From positions 6,954,501 to 7,018,500 of the forward strand of contig NC_081810.1 in the NCBI RefSeq assembly GCF_030704535.1: a DNA stretch of 64,000 nucleotides. Direction: 5' to 3'. The notes beneath the pieces are model-generated. The model did no database searches. It was not told the DNA's origin and saw nothing but the letters and a program-made list of their open reading frames with translations. This DNA is from Vitis vinifera. Lineage: Eukaryota; Streptophyta; Magnoliopsida; Vitales; Vitaceae. This document shows positions 49,031-61,700 of this stretch, piece by piece. Positions within the stretch are counted from its first letter, which is position 1, and every line of letters begins with the position of its first letter. Made by a program: the position numbers and the translations under genes.

Positions 49031-49127
49031 ATGGTTGTTGTTAGCTCGTGCCGTAAGGTGTTGGGTTAAGTCCCCCAACAAGCGCAACCCTCGTGTTTAG
49101 TTGCCACCGTTGAGTTTGGAACCCTGA
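49031..49127 (+). other. Chloroplast 16S rRNA gene fragment (NUPT) at a rearrangement breakpoint
   Basis: About 97 bases match plastid 16S rRNA in the region after the 1,050 helix. Landmarks are AGCTCGTGCCGTAAGGTG, TTGGGTTAAGTCCC, AGCGCAACCCTCGTG, TTTAGTTGCCA and TTGAGTTTGGAACCCTGA. The CCGTAAGGTG and CCTCGTGTTTAGTTG words are chloroplast-type and differ from E. coli. Differences remembered from the plastid sequence are mostly C to T or G to A (for example GGTTGTTGTTAG for GGCTGTCGTCAG), as expected for methylated nuclear DNA. It lies exactly between the protease end and the inverted gag segment. Confidence 0.9.
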
Positions 49128-49970
49128 GTAAATTGATGGTCTGAACCCTTGGGTGAAAAATCATCATCAGAAAACACAATCTAAGTGGCTTTTCCAACCG
49201 TCATCATGTGAATCAATTCCTCGGGAGTAGTGGTAGTCTCGACCCTGATCTAACTCAAGGATCGAATCAATGCATCTCTATGAGTGCTAGAAGATGCCAA
49301 TAAGCTCCAAATAGATATACGAGCATGGGTGCTCTGCAACTATCTCAGGATCTCATCATCATCTCTCATGAGCTCCTCATGAGATGATGTACCCTCCAAG
49401 GGTCTAGCGGCTGTGAGAGGTTGTTGTCATACTACCCTATCTTCGCGAATAACATACTGTATATCTGGAATATAAACATCATCAACATACAAAGTATGAA
49501 TCTCATCAATATCTGAAATCAAAACAAAGGGAGTTTAAACACTGTAACATGGGAAAGTTAATGGCTCAGCTATGGTCAACTGTACTGGTGTCACATTGGG
49601 AACCAATTTGAATGGTGTGGGCATCCGTGGGCCTAAAGTCACTCCACCTACCTCATAAATCCCATCTAATACTATAGGCTCCAACTTTGACTCATCCCAA
49701 CTCAACATGTGGATATGATAATCAAGCGTAATAAAGTCAATGAAATGTATGCCATCGGTCGGAGAAGGAACCACGTGTGTAATATGGGCCGGTAATGGGT
49801 TAGTGGTTACACTTGACTGACCTAAGTGAACCAAACCCTGATCAATCAAGTCTTGAATGACATGTCTCAAGGCGGTGCAATAGCCAGTCTCATGCTCTGA
49901 TTCCTATTGATATGCGCAATGTAAATCCATCTTGAACTATAGCGAGACGGGTTGAGGCAACGACCTAGGA
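49128..49970 (-). pseudogene. Inverted gag nucleocapsid-to-spacer segment
   Basis: On the minus strand this reads the C-terminal part of Tat gag: a CX2-type zinc-knuckle remnant (LHCAY, then EHETGYC), TALRHVIQDLIDQGL, DGIHFIDF, HMLSW, then the spacer with DDEILRQLQSTHARIS, SLLASSSTHRDAL and FSDDDFSPKGSDH. In intact relatives this immediately precedes the protease. Here it sits after it, in the opposite direction. It contains stops and is not functional. Confidence 0.8.
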
Positions 49971-51430
49971 GGTGAAGTTCATTCATGATAGGCAAGTCGT
50001 CACAGTGTGGTCTATTGGAGATATGTTTGTTTATTTCGAGCTAGTGCTTCAGATCAGCCATAATGAAGATGACCCATTTCTGACTGGGTTCACATTTGAT
50101 GAGGTACAAACTCTTGAAATTGAAGACTTTTGTAGAGACTTCATGGCTATGTCTTTTGATTAGCACGATAACACAGTGATACTTGACATGATGATGAGCA
50201 TGTCTTATTTTCCTGGCATGGGATTAGGGTGACGTTAGTATGGGCCCAATGAGTTTATAGTTATCCCTGATCATGATGTACCATTTGGACTCGGGTTCAT
50301 TCCTATTGAGGTCGATTATCAATATATGGCTCGATTGCACAAGAAGAGAGTGAAGACCCGATTGACTCACACATCATTTGACTATCTTGTTCGCCCATAC
50401 AACATGAGCTTAGCTGACTACTTTGTGAGGGCACCATAGCTATAGATGCAGTCAGATGGGATTATTGATGGATTTAGCACTATTAAGGAGGCTGAGCTTC
50501 AATATCTTGTCCATCAATTTTAGTTGAGTGATGGAGCTCCTGGCACTTCCGCATCTGCATTAGCCGTCCCATCATCTCTAGATCATATGAGCCTTATGAC
50601 ACTCTATTTTTCGAATGAGATCGATGAGCATGGGATATTTGCTGAGACTCGGGACATGATATATGGAGTTGTTCCACATGACGAGTACATTGATGAGATG
50701 CTCGCGATGAGTATGAGTTAGATTGACAAGATATTTCAGCCTGAGCTTGCTTCGCCATTTGATCTCTTTGGGGTGTCCGCCATCGAGGTTGCTGTGGAGA
50801 TCCAAACTGCTCTTGCTCTGGAGTTTTCAAAGAATGCTATGGTTGTAGATGACTTGTTTGAGGGCATTGTTAACCTAGATGAGAAAGCGTTTGACTTTGT
50901 GGACCCATCTCTTTCATTTGATGTTTTATCGGGATTTGTCTTCCTTTCTAACGATGTTCATGACTCTTCATTTATGGATTTAAGCATTTTCAAGTATCTA
51001 TCTGTCCCTTGTGATATCACTTTATCTGTACTCTCTCTTGTGATATCACTTTATCTATACTCTCTTCACCCACATCACATATATTTGATATAGATGATGA
51101 GATTGTACAACATGATTTAGATGATGACTCATCTTCTGCTTCTAATTCGGGTCCCATTGATCAGAAAGTTTCACCTGCTACAAGAGACATGAATGTTGTT
51201 GATTTCGGACAGTAGATCATCTTAGGGAGCTGAGGATCGGATTGGATTTATTTATAGATGAGAAGGATATCCTCATCCAATAACTCAGATCGTATCTGGA
51301 CCTTTTCGTATGGTCTTATGAGGACATGTCGAGCCTTAATCTATCTATCGTCCAGCATCGTTTACCACTTCTACCTCATGCCAAACTGGTTAAGCAGAAG
51401 TTGAGACAATTGCACCCTCGTTGAAGTTTG
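49971..51430 (+). pseudogene. Protease C-terminus and linker to reverse transcriptase
   Basis: Resumes with KFIHDRQVVTVWSIGDMF and proceeds through the long linker found in Tat polyproteins, including FGLGFIP, ARLHKKRVK, DGIIDGF, SPFDLFGVSAIEVA, NAMVVDDLFEGIV and FVDPSLSFDVLSGF. At least four stop codons and a local duplication of 'gtgatatcactttatct' (51,012 and 51,041) interrupt it. No enzymatic domain is expected here. Confidence 0.7.
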
Positions 51431-52310
51431 CATGTGAATGAGGAGATTTAGAAACAGCTCAGTGTGGGATTTTTTATCAGTGGTCGAGTATCCCAAGTGG
51501 TTGGCCAATGTCACCCTTGTTCCCAAAAATGATGGCAATGTGAGAGTTTGTGTTGATTTTCGAGATTTCAACAAGGTCAGTCCTAAGGATGATTTTCCTC
51601 TCCCACACATTGACATGCTAATTGATAGTACGACAGGTCATTCAATGTTGTCCTTTATGGACAAGTTTTTCGGCTACAATCAAATTCTGATGGCTCTAGA
51701 GAACATGGAGAAGACGTCTTTCATTACCAAGTGGGGTACTTACTACTGCAGAGTCATGCCATTCGGGTTGAAGAATACAGGAACTACCTATCAAAGAGCA
51801 ATAGCTACCCTATTCCATGACATGATGCATTAGGATGTCGAGGTTTATGTAAATGACATGATAGTGAAATCCTAAAATAAAGCAGATCACCTAGCGACTT
51901 TGGAGAGATTCTTTGAGAGGATCAGACAGTTCAGATTGAGACTGAATCCCAATAAGTGCACTTTTAGAGTGACTTCTGGGAAGCTACTAGGATACATGGT
52001 CAGTAAGAGAGTGATAGAGGCAGATCTAGATAAGATCAGAGTCATATTTGACATGCCTATACCGAGGACTGAGAGAGAGATTAGAGGTTTCTTGGGTAGA
52101 CTTCAGTACATCAGTAGATTCATTGCCAAATTGACACACATTTGTGTGCCCATTTTTCGACTCTTGAGGAAGAGTCAACCTACTGTTTGGGATGATCAGT
52201 GCCAACGCGCATTTGAGAGGATCAGAGAGTACTTGTTGTCACCTCCAGTCTTGGTGTCTCCTACACCAGGTCGTCCCTTACTCCTATACTTGTCAATTTC
52301 AGACATAGCT
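51431..52310 (+). pseudogene. Gypsy reverse transcriptase domain
   Basis: Motifs in order: EYPKWLANVTLVPKNDG, VCVDFRDFNKVSPKDDFPLP, then GYNQILMA, EKTSFITKWGTY, MPFGLKNTG. The active-site box is YVND (about 51,846-51,857) in place of YVDD, so a catalytic Asp is lost. Stops flank it at 51,831 and 51,873. Then come thumb and connection motifs with LNPNKCTF, GKLLGYMVS, GFLGRLQYISRFI and LLRKSQPTVWD. Confidence 0.9.
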
Positions 52311-52613
52311 TTGGGATACATGTTGGCTCAACTCAATGATTTAAGAAATGAGCAAATTATTTATTATTTGAGTAAGATGGTGTTAGATTATGAGACGAGA
52401 CATGTCATGATTGAGTGCTTTTGTTTGGCATTGGTCTGGGCCACTCGGAGATTGAGACATTACATGATCGAGTATTCGATGCACTTAATATCTCGATTAG
52501 ATCCCTTGAGATATTTGTTTGACAGACCCACTTTGGTCGGTCGACTCATGAGATGGTTGGTACTTCTAACCAAGTTTGATATCCATTATATTACTCAGAA
52601 GTCTATCAGATAA
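52311..52613 (+). pseudogene. First RNase H domain (Gypsy type)
   Basis: Reads on from RT in the same frame: LAQLNDLRNEQIIYYLSK, then ETRHVMIECFCLALVWA, RRLRHYM, and tether motifs DPLRYLFDRP and RWLVLLTKFDIHY. A stop at 52,611-52,613 ends the frame. Confidence 0.8.
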
Positions 52614-52699
52614 AGCATTGTTGCGGATCACTAAGCCTCATTTCGAGTTTTCGATGGTAGGGCTATTGACGATGATTTCCCAGATGAAGATGTTGCTAT

Positions 52700-53140
52700 T
52701 GTGACTAGTCTGTTAGGTTGGCACATGTACTTTGATGGTGTAGCCAACCATTCTGGATACGGGATAAGTGTCTTTGTTGATATCCCATCATGGCGACCAC
52801 ATTCCTAGTTCTGTTCGTTTGGCATTCTCTGATTGACGCCCTATCACGAACAATATTGTTGAGTATGAGGCTTGCATCTTGGGATTAGAGACAACTCTTG
52901 AGCTCAGGATTAGACAAATGAAGGTGTTTGGTGACTTCAATCTGGTATTGAGACAAATTCAGAGCGGATGGAAGACTAGAGATGTGAAACTTAAACCTTA
53001 CCATGCATACTTGGAGTTACTGGTTGGGAGATTTGATGATTTGTGGTATACACATCTGCCTAGAGCGCAAAACCAGTTTGTTGATGCCTTAGCTACTCTA
53101 GCTTCCATGATTGATGTTCCTGTCGATACCATTGTTCACC
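52700..53140 (+). pseudogene. Second, archaeal-type RNase H domain
   Basis: Carries the four catalytic landmarks of the additional RNase H of Tat elements: MYFDG, EYEAC, FGDFNLV and QFVDALATLAS. They are spread over a stretch with frame breaks between 52,780 and 52,870. Presence of this second RNase H is the best single marker for the Tat/Ogre lineage. Confidence 0.8.
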
Positions 53141-54465
53141 CTTTACTGATTGAGTCGAGATTTCTTTCTGTCTACTATTGTTTGATTGATGAGGCCGAGT
53201 TAGATGATGGTTTGCCTTGGTACCATGACATATACCAGTTTTTGAGACTTTGTGCATATCGGGAGGTCGCTACGACCAAAGATAAAAGAACATTGAGACA
53301 GTTGGCCATCCGATTTATGATTTTTGACGAGACATTGTACAAATGATCAACTGATGGGATGTTATTATTGTGTTTAGAGCGCATCTTTGTCGATCAAGTG
53401 ATAAGAGAGGTTCATGCAGAAGTCTGTAGACCACCACATATGGGAGGGCACATGTTAGCCCGTAAGATCATGAGGACTGACTATTTTTGGTTGACCATGG
53501 AGATAGATTGTTGTCAGTTTGTTCAAATATGTCCAGAGTGTCAGATACATGGAGACCTCATCTATGTGCCACCTTCAAAGTTACATGCACTGACTTCACC
53601 ATGGCCATTTTCGGTATGGGGTATAGACATCATTGGGAAGATTTCGCCGAAGTCTTCTAGTGGTCATGAGTTCATCTTGGTCGCCATTCATTATTTCACC
53701 AAGTGGGTAGAGGCCGCCTCATATGTGATATTGACATCATCTAAGGTCACTAGTTTCATCATATCATACATTATCTGTTGTTATGGAGTCCCTCATGAGC
53801 TGATTTCATATAGAGGAGTACATTTCAGAGCAGATGTTGACACTTTATTACAGAGATATAGTATCCAACATCATCGATCATCTGCATACAGGTCGCAGAC
53901 TAATGGGGCAGTAGAAGCCGCAAAGAAGAATATTAAGAGGATCTTGTAGAGGATGGTAAAGACTTCTCAAGATTGGTTAGAGAAGCTTCCTTTTGCATTG
54001 TGGGCTTATCGAACTTCTTTTCGTACCTCTACAGGAGTCACACCTTACTCCTTAGTGTATGGTATGGAGGTAGTGCTACCAATTGAGATTGAGATGGGTT
54101 CATTAAGAGTAGCATTGAAGCAGTAGATTTCAAAGGCGGATTGGGTTCAAGCTCGATTAGATCAGCTCAATCTCCTAGACGAAAGAAGATTGAGGACAAT
54201 AAACCATGTTCGTGCCTACTAGAAGAAGATGGCTCGTGCTTTCAAGAAGCTGATCAAACTTAGACCATTACAGAGAGGAAACTTAGTCTTGAGAGTCATC
54301 AAGGGATTGATTGGAGATCCTATAGGAAAGTTCATACTCAAATGGAGTGAACCTTATTTCATCAGGGAGTTGACCCCAGAGGGCGCTGCATGGTTGATGG
54401 ATCTATATGAAAACCAATTCTCAGAGTCGACCAACGTGGATCAGCTAAAAATGTACTATGTTTGA
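53141..54465 (+). pseudogene. Integrase region
   Basis: Contains the zinc-binding HHCC module (EVCRPPHMGGH, then CPECQ) and the DDE core. WGIDIIG carries the first Asp. The second is Tyr (ISYRGVHF for ISDRG), so the active site is broken. The Glu in NGAVEAAKKN is present. Then come LWAYRTSFRTSTG, TPYSLVYGMEVVLP and the C-terminal GDPIGKFILKWSEPYFI. Stops at 53,344, 53,947, 54,124 and 54,220. Confidence 0.88.
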
Positions 54466-57400
54466 GACCATGGTCGTAGAATGGGTGGCCATCATTTCGG
54501 TTAGCCATATACCATTTCACTCTTTTGATATATAGACCATTGTTAGTCCATTAAGCCTTGCATGTGCATTATAGTCTTTCTTTCTTATTGCCTTACTCAC
54601 ATTTCTACACCAGGATAGGGGCTCTTTAGTGTATGCATGCTTTGTCTAGGAGTTTCATGAGCCTTGGACCTATGGGCGTATTTTTCTCATTATTTTTTTC
54701 TATCACTACATTATTGCATTTCATCACATCTCATTGGTTGTGTTCTTCTTTTCATTTTCTTTATTACATCTACTGCTTGTTTTACTTCATCTTCTTCCAC
54801 CCCGAGTGGTGATCTTCCTCAGTTCATTACATGGAGGATAGTCATGTCATTTCCACTATCTATCCTACGAACACTGATCTAGAAATCCTTAATTTGAGAA
54901 GTTCATCTCGTTAGAGAGAGTTTATGCTACATCAGCATTTGAGAGTATGTTTATCCATTTGTGACCTCATATTTGGAGCTTCTTTGTTTACGTTTAGAGT
55001 ATGTGCATTTGTATATATGTAAAAAAAATTGAAAAAGAAAAAAAATAATAAGCGCATGTGCTTAGTATTCTCCATCATTGAGTGTATATATTGATGTTCG
55101 ATGGTCACTTTATTGAGTATGTTTGTTGATGAGAGTTCGTATGTGAGCTTTCCGAGACTCTCTATTCTTTGTATTCACTTTGTTGTATATTTTGAGAATG
55201 AGATGAGTGACAAATCTTAGGAGCTCTGGGTCATTGTCTCTTCCATCATTACATTCATTGTTGATGTGACTTCATTTCATGTTTGATTTGCACGAATTAT
55301 CACTCTTCTTCGTGTTCTTTGCTTCACCATCGTCATCGCTTTTGCTTTTGATTCATTCTCTTCGTTTAGTCCCTGTTCTTTTCTTACAATGACCCATTCC
55401 AAGTTTGATACTTTCTTTACATCATCCTTACGCATCTCATTATCAGTTTATTTTGCTTCATTGCTTCATTATTATTATTATGTTCGCATTGATCACCTTT
55501 AGATCCTTGGCTCATGAGATTTTCTATACATGTTGCATTTTATACATGAGGGCATGGGTTTTGATCATTGGGTATTTAGGCATAGTTTCCTTTAATTTCT
55601 ATCACCCTAGCCTACATTAACGACCGAAATTCTCTATTGTACCAAAATACTTAGCCTTTTTACGTAGTAACTTTGGTCAAGAAAAACTAGAGAAAGAATC
55701 ACTATGGCTTTTGTAGTATTCCGGGTATCGTCATCAAGGACTGGCTTATGAAAATTGTCAATACTAGAATAAATGAATTGTTTTTGTTTAAATCCTAAAG
55801 TGAAAAACAATATGTGAATAATGTGAAACTAAGTAAAAGAAATTAAATTAATAAAAAAAATGAATACTGATTTTAAATTCAATTGATTCAAGTTTGGGGT
55901 TTTCCACAATCCAATTTAGGGTATAGAAATTAAAGAAAATAAGGGTCTTCTAAGTAATATGATCTTAGGGTTTTGGGATCCTTGGCCGCTCGCGATCAAG
56001 TTGAGTTCTATAATTCTAAATTGCATCCGAAACCTAATTTTTCCCTTTTTAAAAAAAAACAGATTCCTAAATCCATCAAATGAATGAGATTGATTACCAA
56101 TTTAAGATTTGGCTTTTTAACCCTTCCTACTCCTTATAGCTTTGTTTAGGAGCAAATAACAGTAGGGAAGATGAGGATAACTAATGATCAAGAATTACCA
56201 AGAATCACTATTATCAGGTAATAACCTACCATATCATTCCCTAAACGAACTCACGAGGATAGGATAAAAAAAATGATAAATTGTCACCCAACCAATAATT
56301 AATCTCATTGTTATAATAATTTACCCATTGTCCCTATAGGTTTCTAGCCCTTAGGTTTTCATGCTTCAAGCCACAAGTTGGCTCTTAACCTCTCATGGGG
56401 GTGATGTCACATTCACAATCCATAATAGGGTAAAAATCCATGATTTGAATCAAAAAAAACTAAAAACAATATATTTAATAAAGAAAAAAAAGAAAACAAA
56501 CCAAACTTCTCGTCTTCTTCTACCTTCAATGTCAAACTCTCCGGAAAAAAAATCCAAGATCCCTAAAACCTATAATTGAGAGAGTTTATATAATACCATC
56601 AATTACCTAACATGTGGCACACTCTCATTGGCCACTCATTACAAAATAATTTCCTAAAAATGATTAAAAAATAATAAAATGGTGATTTCTAGTCATGTGG
56701 GGTCCACTTAGGGTGGATAAAGTGCCATAGATGCAATTCTTGAGATAAAGGAAGCGAAACGTCAAAGTGGAAATGGGTGAATTCGAAATTGATGTCATTT
56801 CGAAGTGGATTTCGAATTCATAAGTTGAATTTCGAAATCATTTCGAAATGACCCTCCAACTTGGTGTAGTTTTCTTCAAATGGCCATAACTTCTTCATTT
56901 CATCTCCAATTTGCACACCGTTTAAAGCGTTGGACTTATAACTTCCCGATATTCGAAACGATATATAGTGTGTATATAATGGGCTCTAGAAAGTGCTCTA
57001 AATTTGTACTCAAAGTCAAAGTATATAATGTCATCAGATTTTTGAGTTCTAAATTTCCATGCAACTGAATCTCGCTTCATGCCTCATTTCCCATGCTTTC
57101 TTACCTTCTCTCTTACTCCATAATGGTCATTTCTCATCTTTCAAACTATGATATCCTCGTCTTGTCTTTGCTTACGTTCCATGAGTCTTGACTCACTTAT
57201 TTCCTCATTTAGCCCTTTCTTGATCTTTCAAAATCTAAAGTCATTCAATTTTGCACCATTTTCTTCCCTTGAACCTGAGATAAGTCTCCAAAGTACAAAT
57301 TAAACTCATGGCTAGGGCCTTAGCATTGATTTAGGTCAAGTTGGGTGATTTGAATGTCCTTTGGTGCACAAATCATATCGAATATGTGCCATTAGAGCAC

Positions 57401-57510
57401 ATATTTTGGCTCCAATCAGTTACGTCTCGCGTCTTAAGACCATCCTGAGGTCATGGGATCAGATGTCGTATTTGACAACCCCTACTTGGACAGGTGTTTG
57501 AGATTTGGTT
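54466..57510 (+). other. 3' untranslated region of the Gypsy element, first part
   Basis: No coding domain. An A-rich tract at about 55,020-55,045 and T-rich stretches are seen. A cluster of TTCGAA words occurs at 56,783-56,850. I cannot tell whether 55,620-57,480 belongs to the element or is a nested insertion. Confidence 0.5.
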
Positions 57511-58140
57511 GATATTTAGATATCATCATGCTTCTTATTCTAGGATATGTCTTTTTTATGTTTGGATCAGATTCAACTATGGATTTGGATGATTGGGATC
57601 ACACATTTGATGGTGGATGATTTGATGTTGTCCAATTTTTTTGATCTACCACACATTTGATGTCATACTGTGACATATTCCGTTTTGGTTGAGATTTATA
57701 AATCTTCATGGAGTTGCATGATCACCCCTACTTACGAGATACACACCGAGATGATGACCTATTTGTTATGTTATCATGATCCTCTAGTGGAGCCTCTCTT
57801 AAGCCATTCAGTCAGACCCACACTTTTCGGCATTTGAATGTCATCATGTTTCTCCTTCTGGGATACGTCTCCTTGATCTGTGGATCCGATTCAGTTATGG
57901 ACGTAGATGACTAAGATTACACATTTGATGATGTATGACTTGAGGTCATTTAATTTTTCAACCTACCGCACATCTGATTCCATATTGGGGTATATTTCTT
58001 CTTCGGTTGAGATTTTTATATCTCCATTGATTTGTATGATCATCACCAGTTACGAGATACACGTAGGGTTGATGATTTGCTTTCATTTTGTCATGATTCT
58101 CCAATGGAGCCTTTCTTGAGTCATTCATTCAAGCTCGTAC
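57511..58140 (+). repeat. 316-bp tandem repeat (two units)
   Basis: TCATCATG begins units at 57,525 and 57,841. Shared ordered words are 'ctgggatacgtct'-like, 'gattcagttatgga'-like, 'cacatttgatg', 'ttacgagatacac', 'tcatgattct'-like and 'tggagcctctctt'-like. Identity is moderate. A third, worse unit may begin at about 58,150. Confidence 0.6.
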
Positions 58141-58799
58141 TTTTTTATATTGTCATGATTCTTTGATGGAGTTACCCTAGACGCATAGACTCCTATATCA
58201 TCATTTCAGTGGAGTACATGTCAGATCTCTTAATCGTCACCATTGAGTTATTCTAGAGCCATCAAGAAGGACTGGATGCCCTAGTTGCTATATTGGGGCA
58301 TATTTCCCTCACTTAGTTGTAGAGATTATTATTTTCTCACATACTTGTTACAGTCTTCTTTACTCAGCCGAGAGATGTTTATTCGCATTACTGGTCACCA
58401 TTTTGATGATTTTTTTCGAGATGAGCCTCTAGAGGAGTACGACCTTCGGGTTTTGACTGTCCCACTACCCATAACTCTTTAGTATATTGTTGTGTTGAGG
58501 TCGCAATTGTTACCCCAACGGACTATCTTCTTGGGACTCGGTGGATCATTCATTTGAGATGACGATGGATTCGTCCAGCATAGCATTTTGAGTTAGAGAT
58601 GCCTGACTTATTGTGACATTTCGCCAGACATTGTGATTTAGTTAGATGGGTTGTGAGACTATATTTATAGTCGATTTGACCAGTCCGACTCGCTAGAAAA
58701 GCATCTTTTGAGACTCATGGAGTCTCTTTCAAACCCTTTCATTGGATTGAGAGTTGTGGCGGCACGCTACACTGGAGCATATTTTCCCATCATCATTTC

Positions 58800-61700
58800 A
58801 TTGCAGCTCGACGTTTAAAGCCGCCATCTATTCTCAATTACGATGTTCAGAGTCGTTCTTTTCAGTTTGGCATTCAAAGTCGTGGTTCATGGTATGGCAG
58901 CCACCATCTCTTTTCAAATATGGCGTTTAGAGCCAACATTTTTTTTCAGTTTGGCGTTTAGAGTCATCATCTCCTTACAGCTTGGAGTTCAGAGCCACCA
59001 TCTCTTCTCAGTTACGATGTTTAGAGTTGTCCTTCTCAGTTTGACATTCAGAGTTATTAGTTCGCGGTTTAACTTTCAGAGCCGCCATCTCCTTACAGCA
59101 TGGCATTTAGAGCCACAATTTCTTTTCAGTTATGGCGTTCAGAGTCACCATCTCCTTACAGCTTGGCGTTTAGAGCCACCACATCTTCTCATTTACAACA
59201 TTCAAAGTCTTCCTTCTTAGTTTGACATTCAAATTTATTAGTTCACAGTTTGGCATTCAGAGTCGTGATTCATAGTATGACGTTCAGAGTCACCATCTCC
59301 TTACAGCTCGGCATTCAGAGCCACCATCTCTTATCAATTACGATGCTCAAAGTCGTCCTTCTCAGTTTGACGTTCAGAGTTGCATATTTGGTTTGACGTT
59401 CAGAGCCATTGTTTGTTTTTAGTTTGGCATTCAGAGCCACCTTATCATTTCCTTGTAGCCCGGCGTTCACTACCATTGTTTCAGTTTGGCGTTCAGAGTC
59501 ATGGTTTTAGTTCGACATTCAGAGCCATCATATCTCCTTCAATTTGGCGTTCAGAGACGTTGTTTGTTTTTAGTTTGACATTCAGAGTCATCATATTTCC
59601 TCCATTTTAGCGTTCAGAGTTGTTGTTTATTTCTAGTTCAACATTCAGAGCTATCATATCCCTAGTTTGGCATTTAGAGCCATTATTTTTTTTAGTTTTG
59701 ACGTTCATAGCCACATTATTTAGTTTGGCGTTCAGAGTCGCATCTTTGGTTTAGCGTTTAGAGCCATTGTTTGTTTCCAGTTTGGCATTCAAAGCCACCA
59801 TGTTACTTCAGTTCGATATTCAAAGTCATCATATTCCTTCAGTTCGGCGTTCAGAGCCATCGTTTGTTTCTAGTTCGGTATTTGGAGCCATCATATTTCC
59901 TCTCTTTTGGCATTCAGAGTCGCATCTTTAGTTAGGTGTTCAGAGTCGTTTATTTTTAGTTCAACATTCAGAACCATCATATCTCCTTTAGTTTGGCCTT
60001 CAAAGCCATATTTTCAGTTTGGTGTTCAGAGTCGTATTTTTAGTTTGGCATTCAGAGTTATTGTTTGTTTTTAGTTCGACATTCAGAGTCATTATGTCTT
60101 TCTTCCATTTAGAGTTCAGAACCGCATTTTCAGTTCGGCGTTCAAAGCCGTATTTTTAGTTTAGCTTTCAGAGTCGTTGTTTGTTTGAAGGTCGGCATTC
60201 AAAGCTATCATATCTTCTTCAGTTTGGCATTTAGAGCCGCATCTTCAGTTTGGTGTTCAGAGTTGTTGTTTATTTCTAGTTCAGCATTCAAAGCCATCAT
60301 GTCTTTCTTCCGTTTGGCATTCAGAGTCGCGTCTTTAGTTTGGCGTTCAGAGCCACATCTTCAGTCATCATATTTCCTCCATTTTGGCATTCAGAGTCGT
60401 TGTTTGTTTCCAATTCGGCATTCATAACCATCATATCCCTGGTTTGGCATTCGGAGCCATTATTTTTTTAGTTTTGGCATTCATAGCCACATTATTTAGT
60501 TTGGCGTTCAGAGCCGCATCTTTAGTTTGGCATTCAGAGTCATTGTTTGTTTCCAAATTAGCATTCAGAGCCACCATATTCCTTCTATTCGGCGTTCAAG
60601 GTCGTATTTTAGTTTGGCGTTCAGAGTCGTCGTTTGTTTCTAGTTCGGCATTCGAAGCCATCATATTTATTCCCTTTTGGCATTCAGAGTCGTATTTTCA
60701 GTTACGCGTTCAAAGTCGTTGTTTATTTTTAGTTTGACATTCAGAGCCATCATATCTCCTTTAGTTTGGCCTTCAAAGCCATATTTTCAGTTTGGCATTC
60801 AAAGCTGTATTTTTAGTTTGGCATTCAGAATTATTGTTTGTTTTTAGTTCGACATTCAGAGTCATTATGTCTTTCTTCCGTTTGGCATTCAAAACAGCAT
60901 TTTCAGTTTGGCATTCAGAGTCGTATTTTTAGTTTGGATTTCAAAGTCATTGTTTGTTTCTAGGTCGGCATTCAGAGCCATCATATCTCCTTCAATTTGG
61001 CGTTCAGAGTCGCATCTTTAGTTTGGTGTTCAGAGTCGTTGTTTGTTTCTAGTTTGGCATTCAAAGTCATCATGTCTTTCTTCCATTTGGCATTCAGAGT
61101 CGTGTCTTCAGTTTGGCATTCAGAGTTACGTCTTCAGTTTGGCATTCAGAGTTGCGTCTTCAGTTTGGCATTCAGAGTCGCATATTCAGTCATCATATTT
61201 CGTCCATTTTAGCGTTCAGAGTTGTTGTTTGTTTCTAGTTTGGCATTTAGAGCCATCATATCCCTAGTTTGGCATTCAGAGCCATTATTTTTTTAGCTTT
61301 AGCGTTCATAACCACATTATTTAGTTTGGCGTTCAAAGCCATTGTTTGTTTCCAGTTTGGCATTTAAAGCCACCATGTTCCTTCAGTTCAATATTCAGAG
61401 CCACCATATTCCTTCAGTTCGGCGTTCAGAGCTGTATTTTAGTTTGGCGTTCAGAGTCGTCGTTTATTTCTAGTTCAACATTCGGAGCCATCATATTTCC
61501 TCCATTTTGGCATTCAAATCCGCATCTTCAGTGAAGCGTTTAGAGTCGTTGTTCATTTTTAGTTCGACATTAAGAGCTATTATATCTCCTTTAGTTTGGC
61601 CTTCAAAGCCATATTTTCAGTTTGGCGTTCAGAGTCGTATTTTTAGTTTGGCATTTAGAGTTATTGTTTGTTTTTAGTTCGACATTCAGAGTCATTATGT

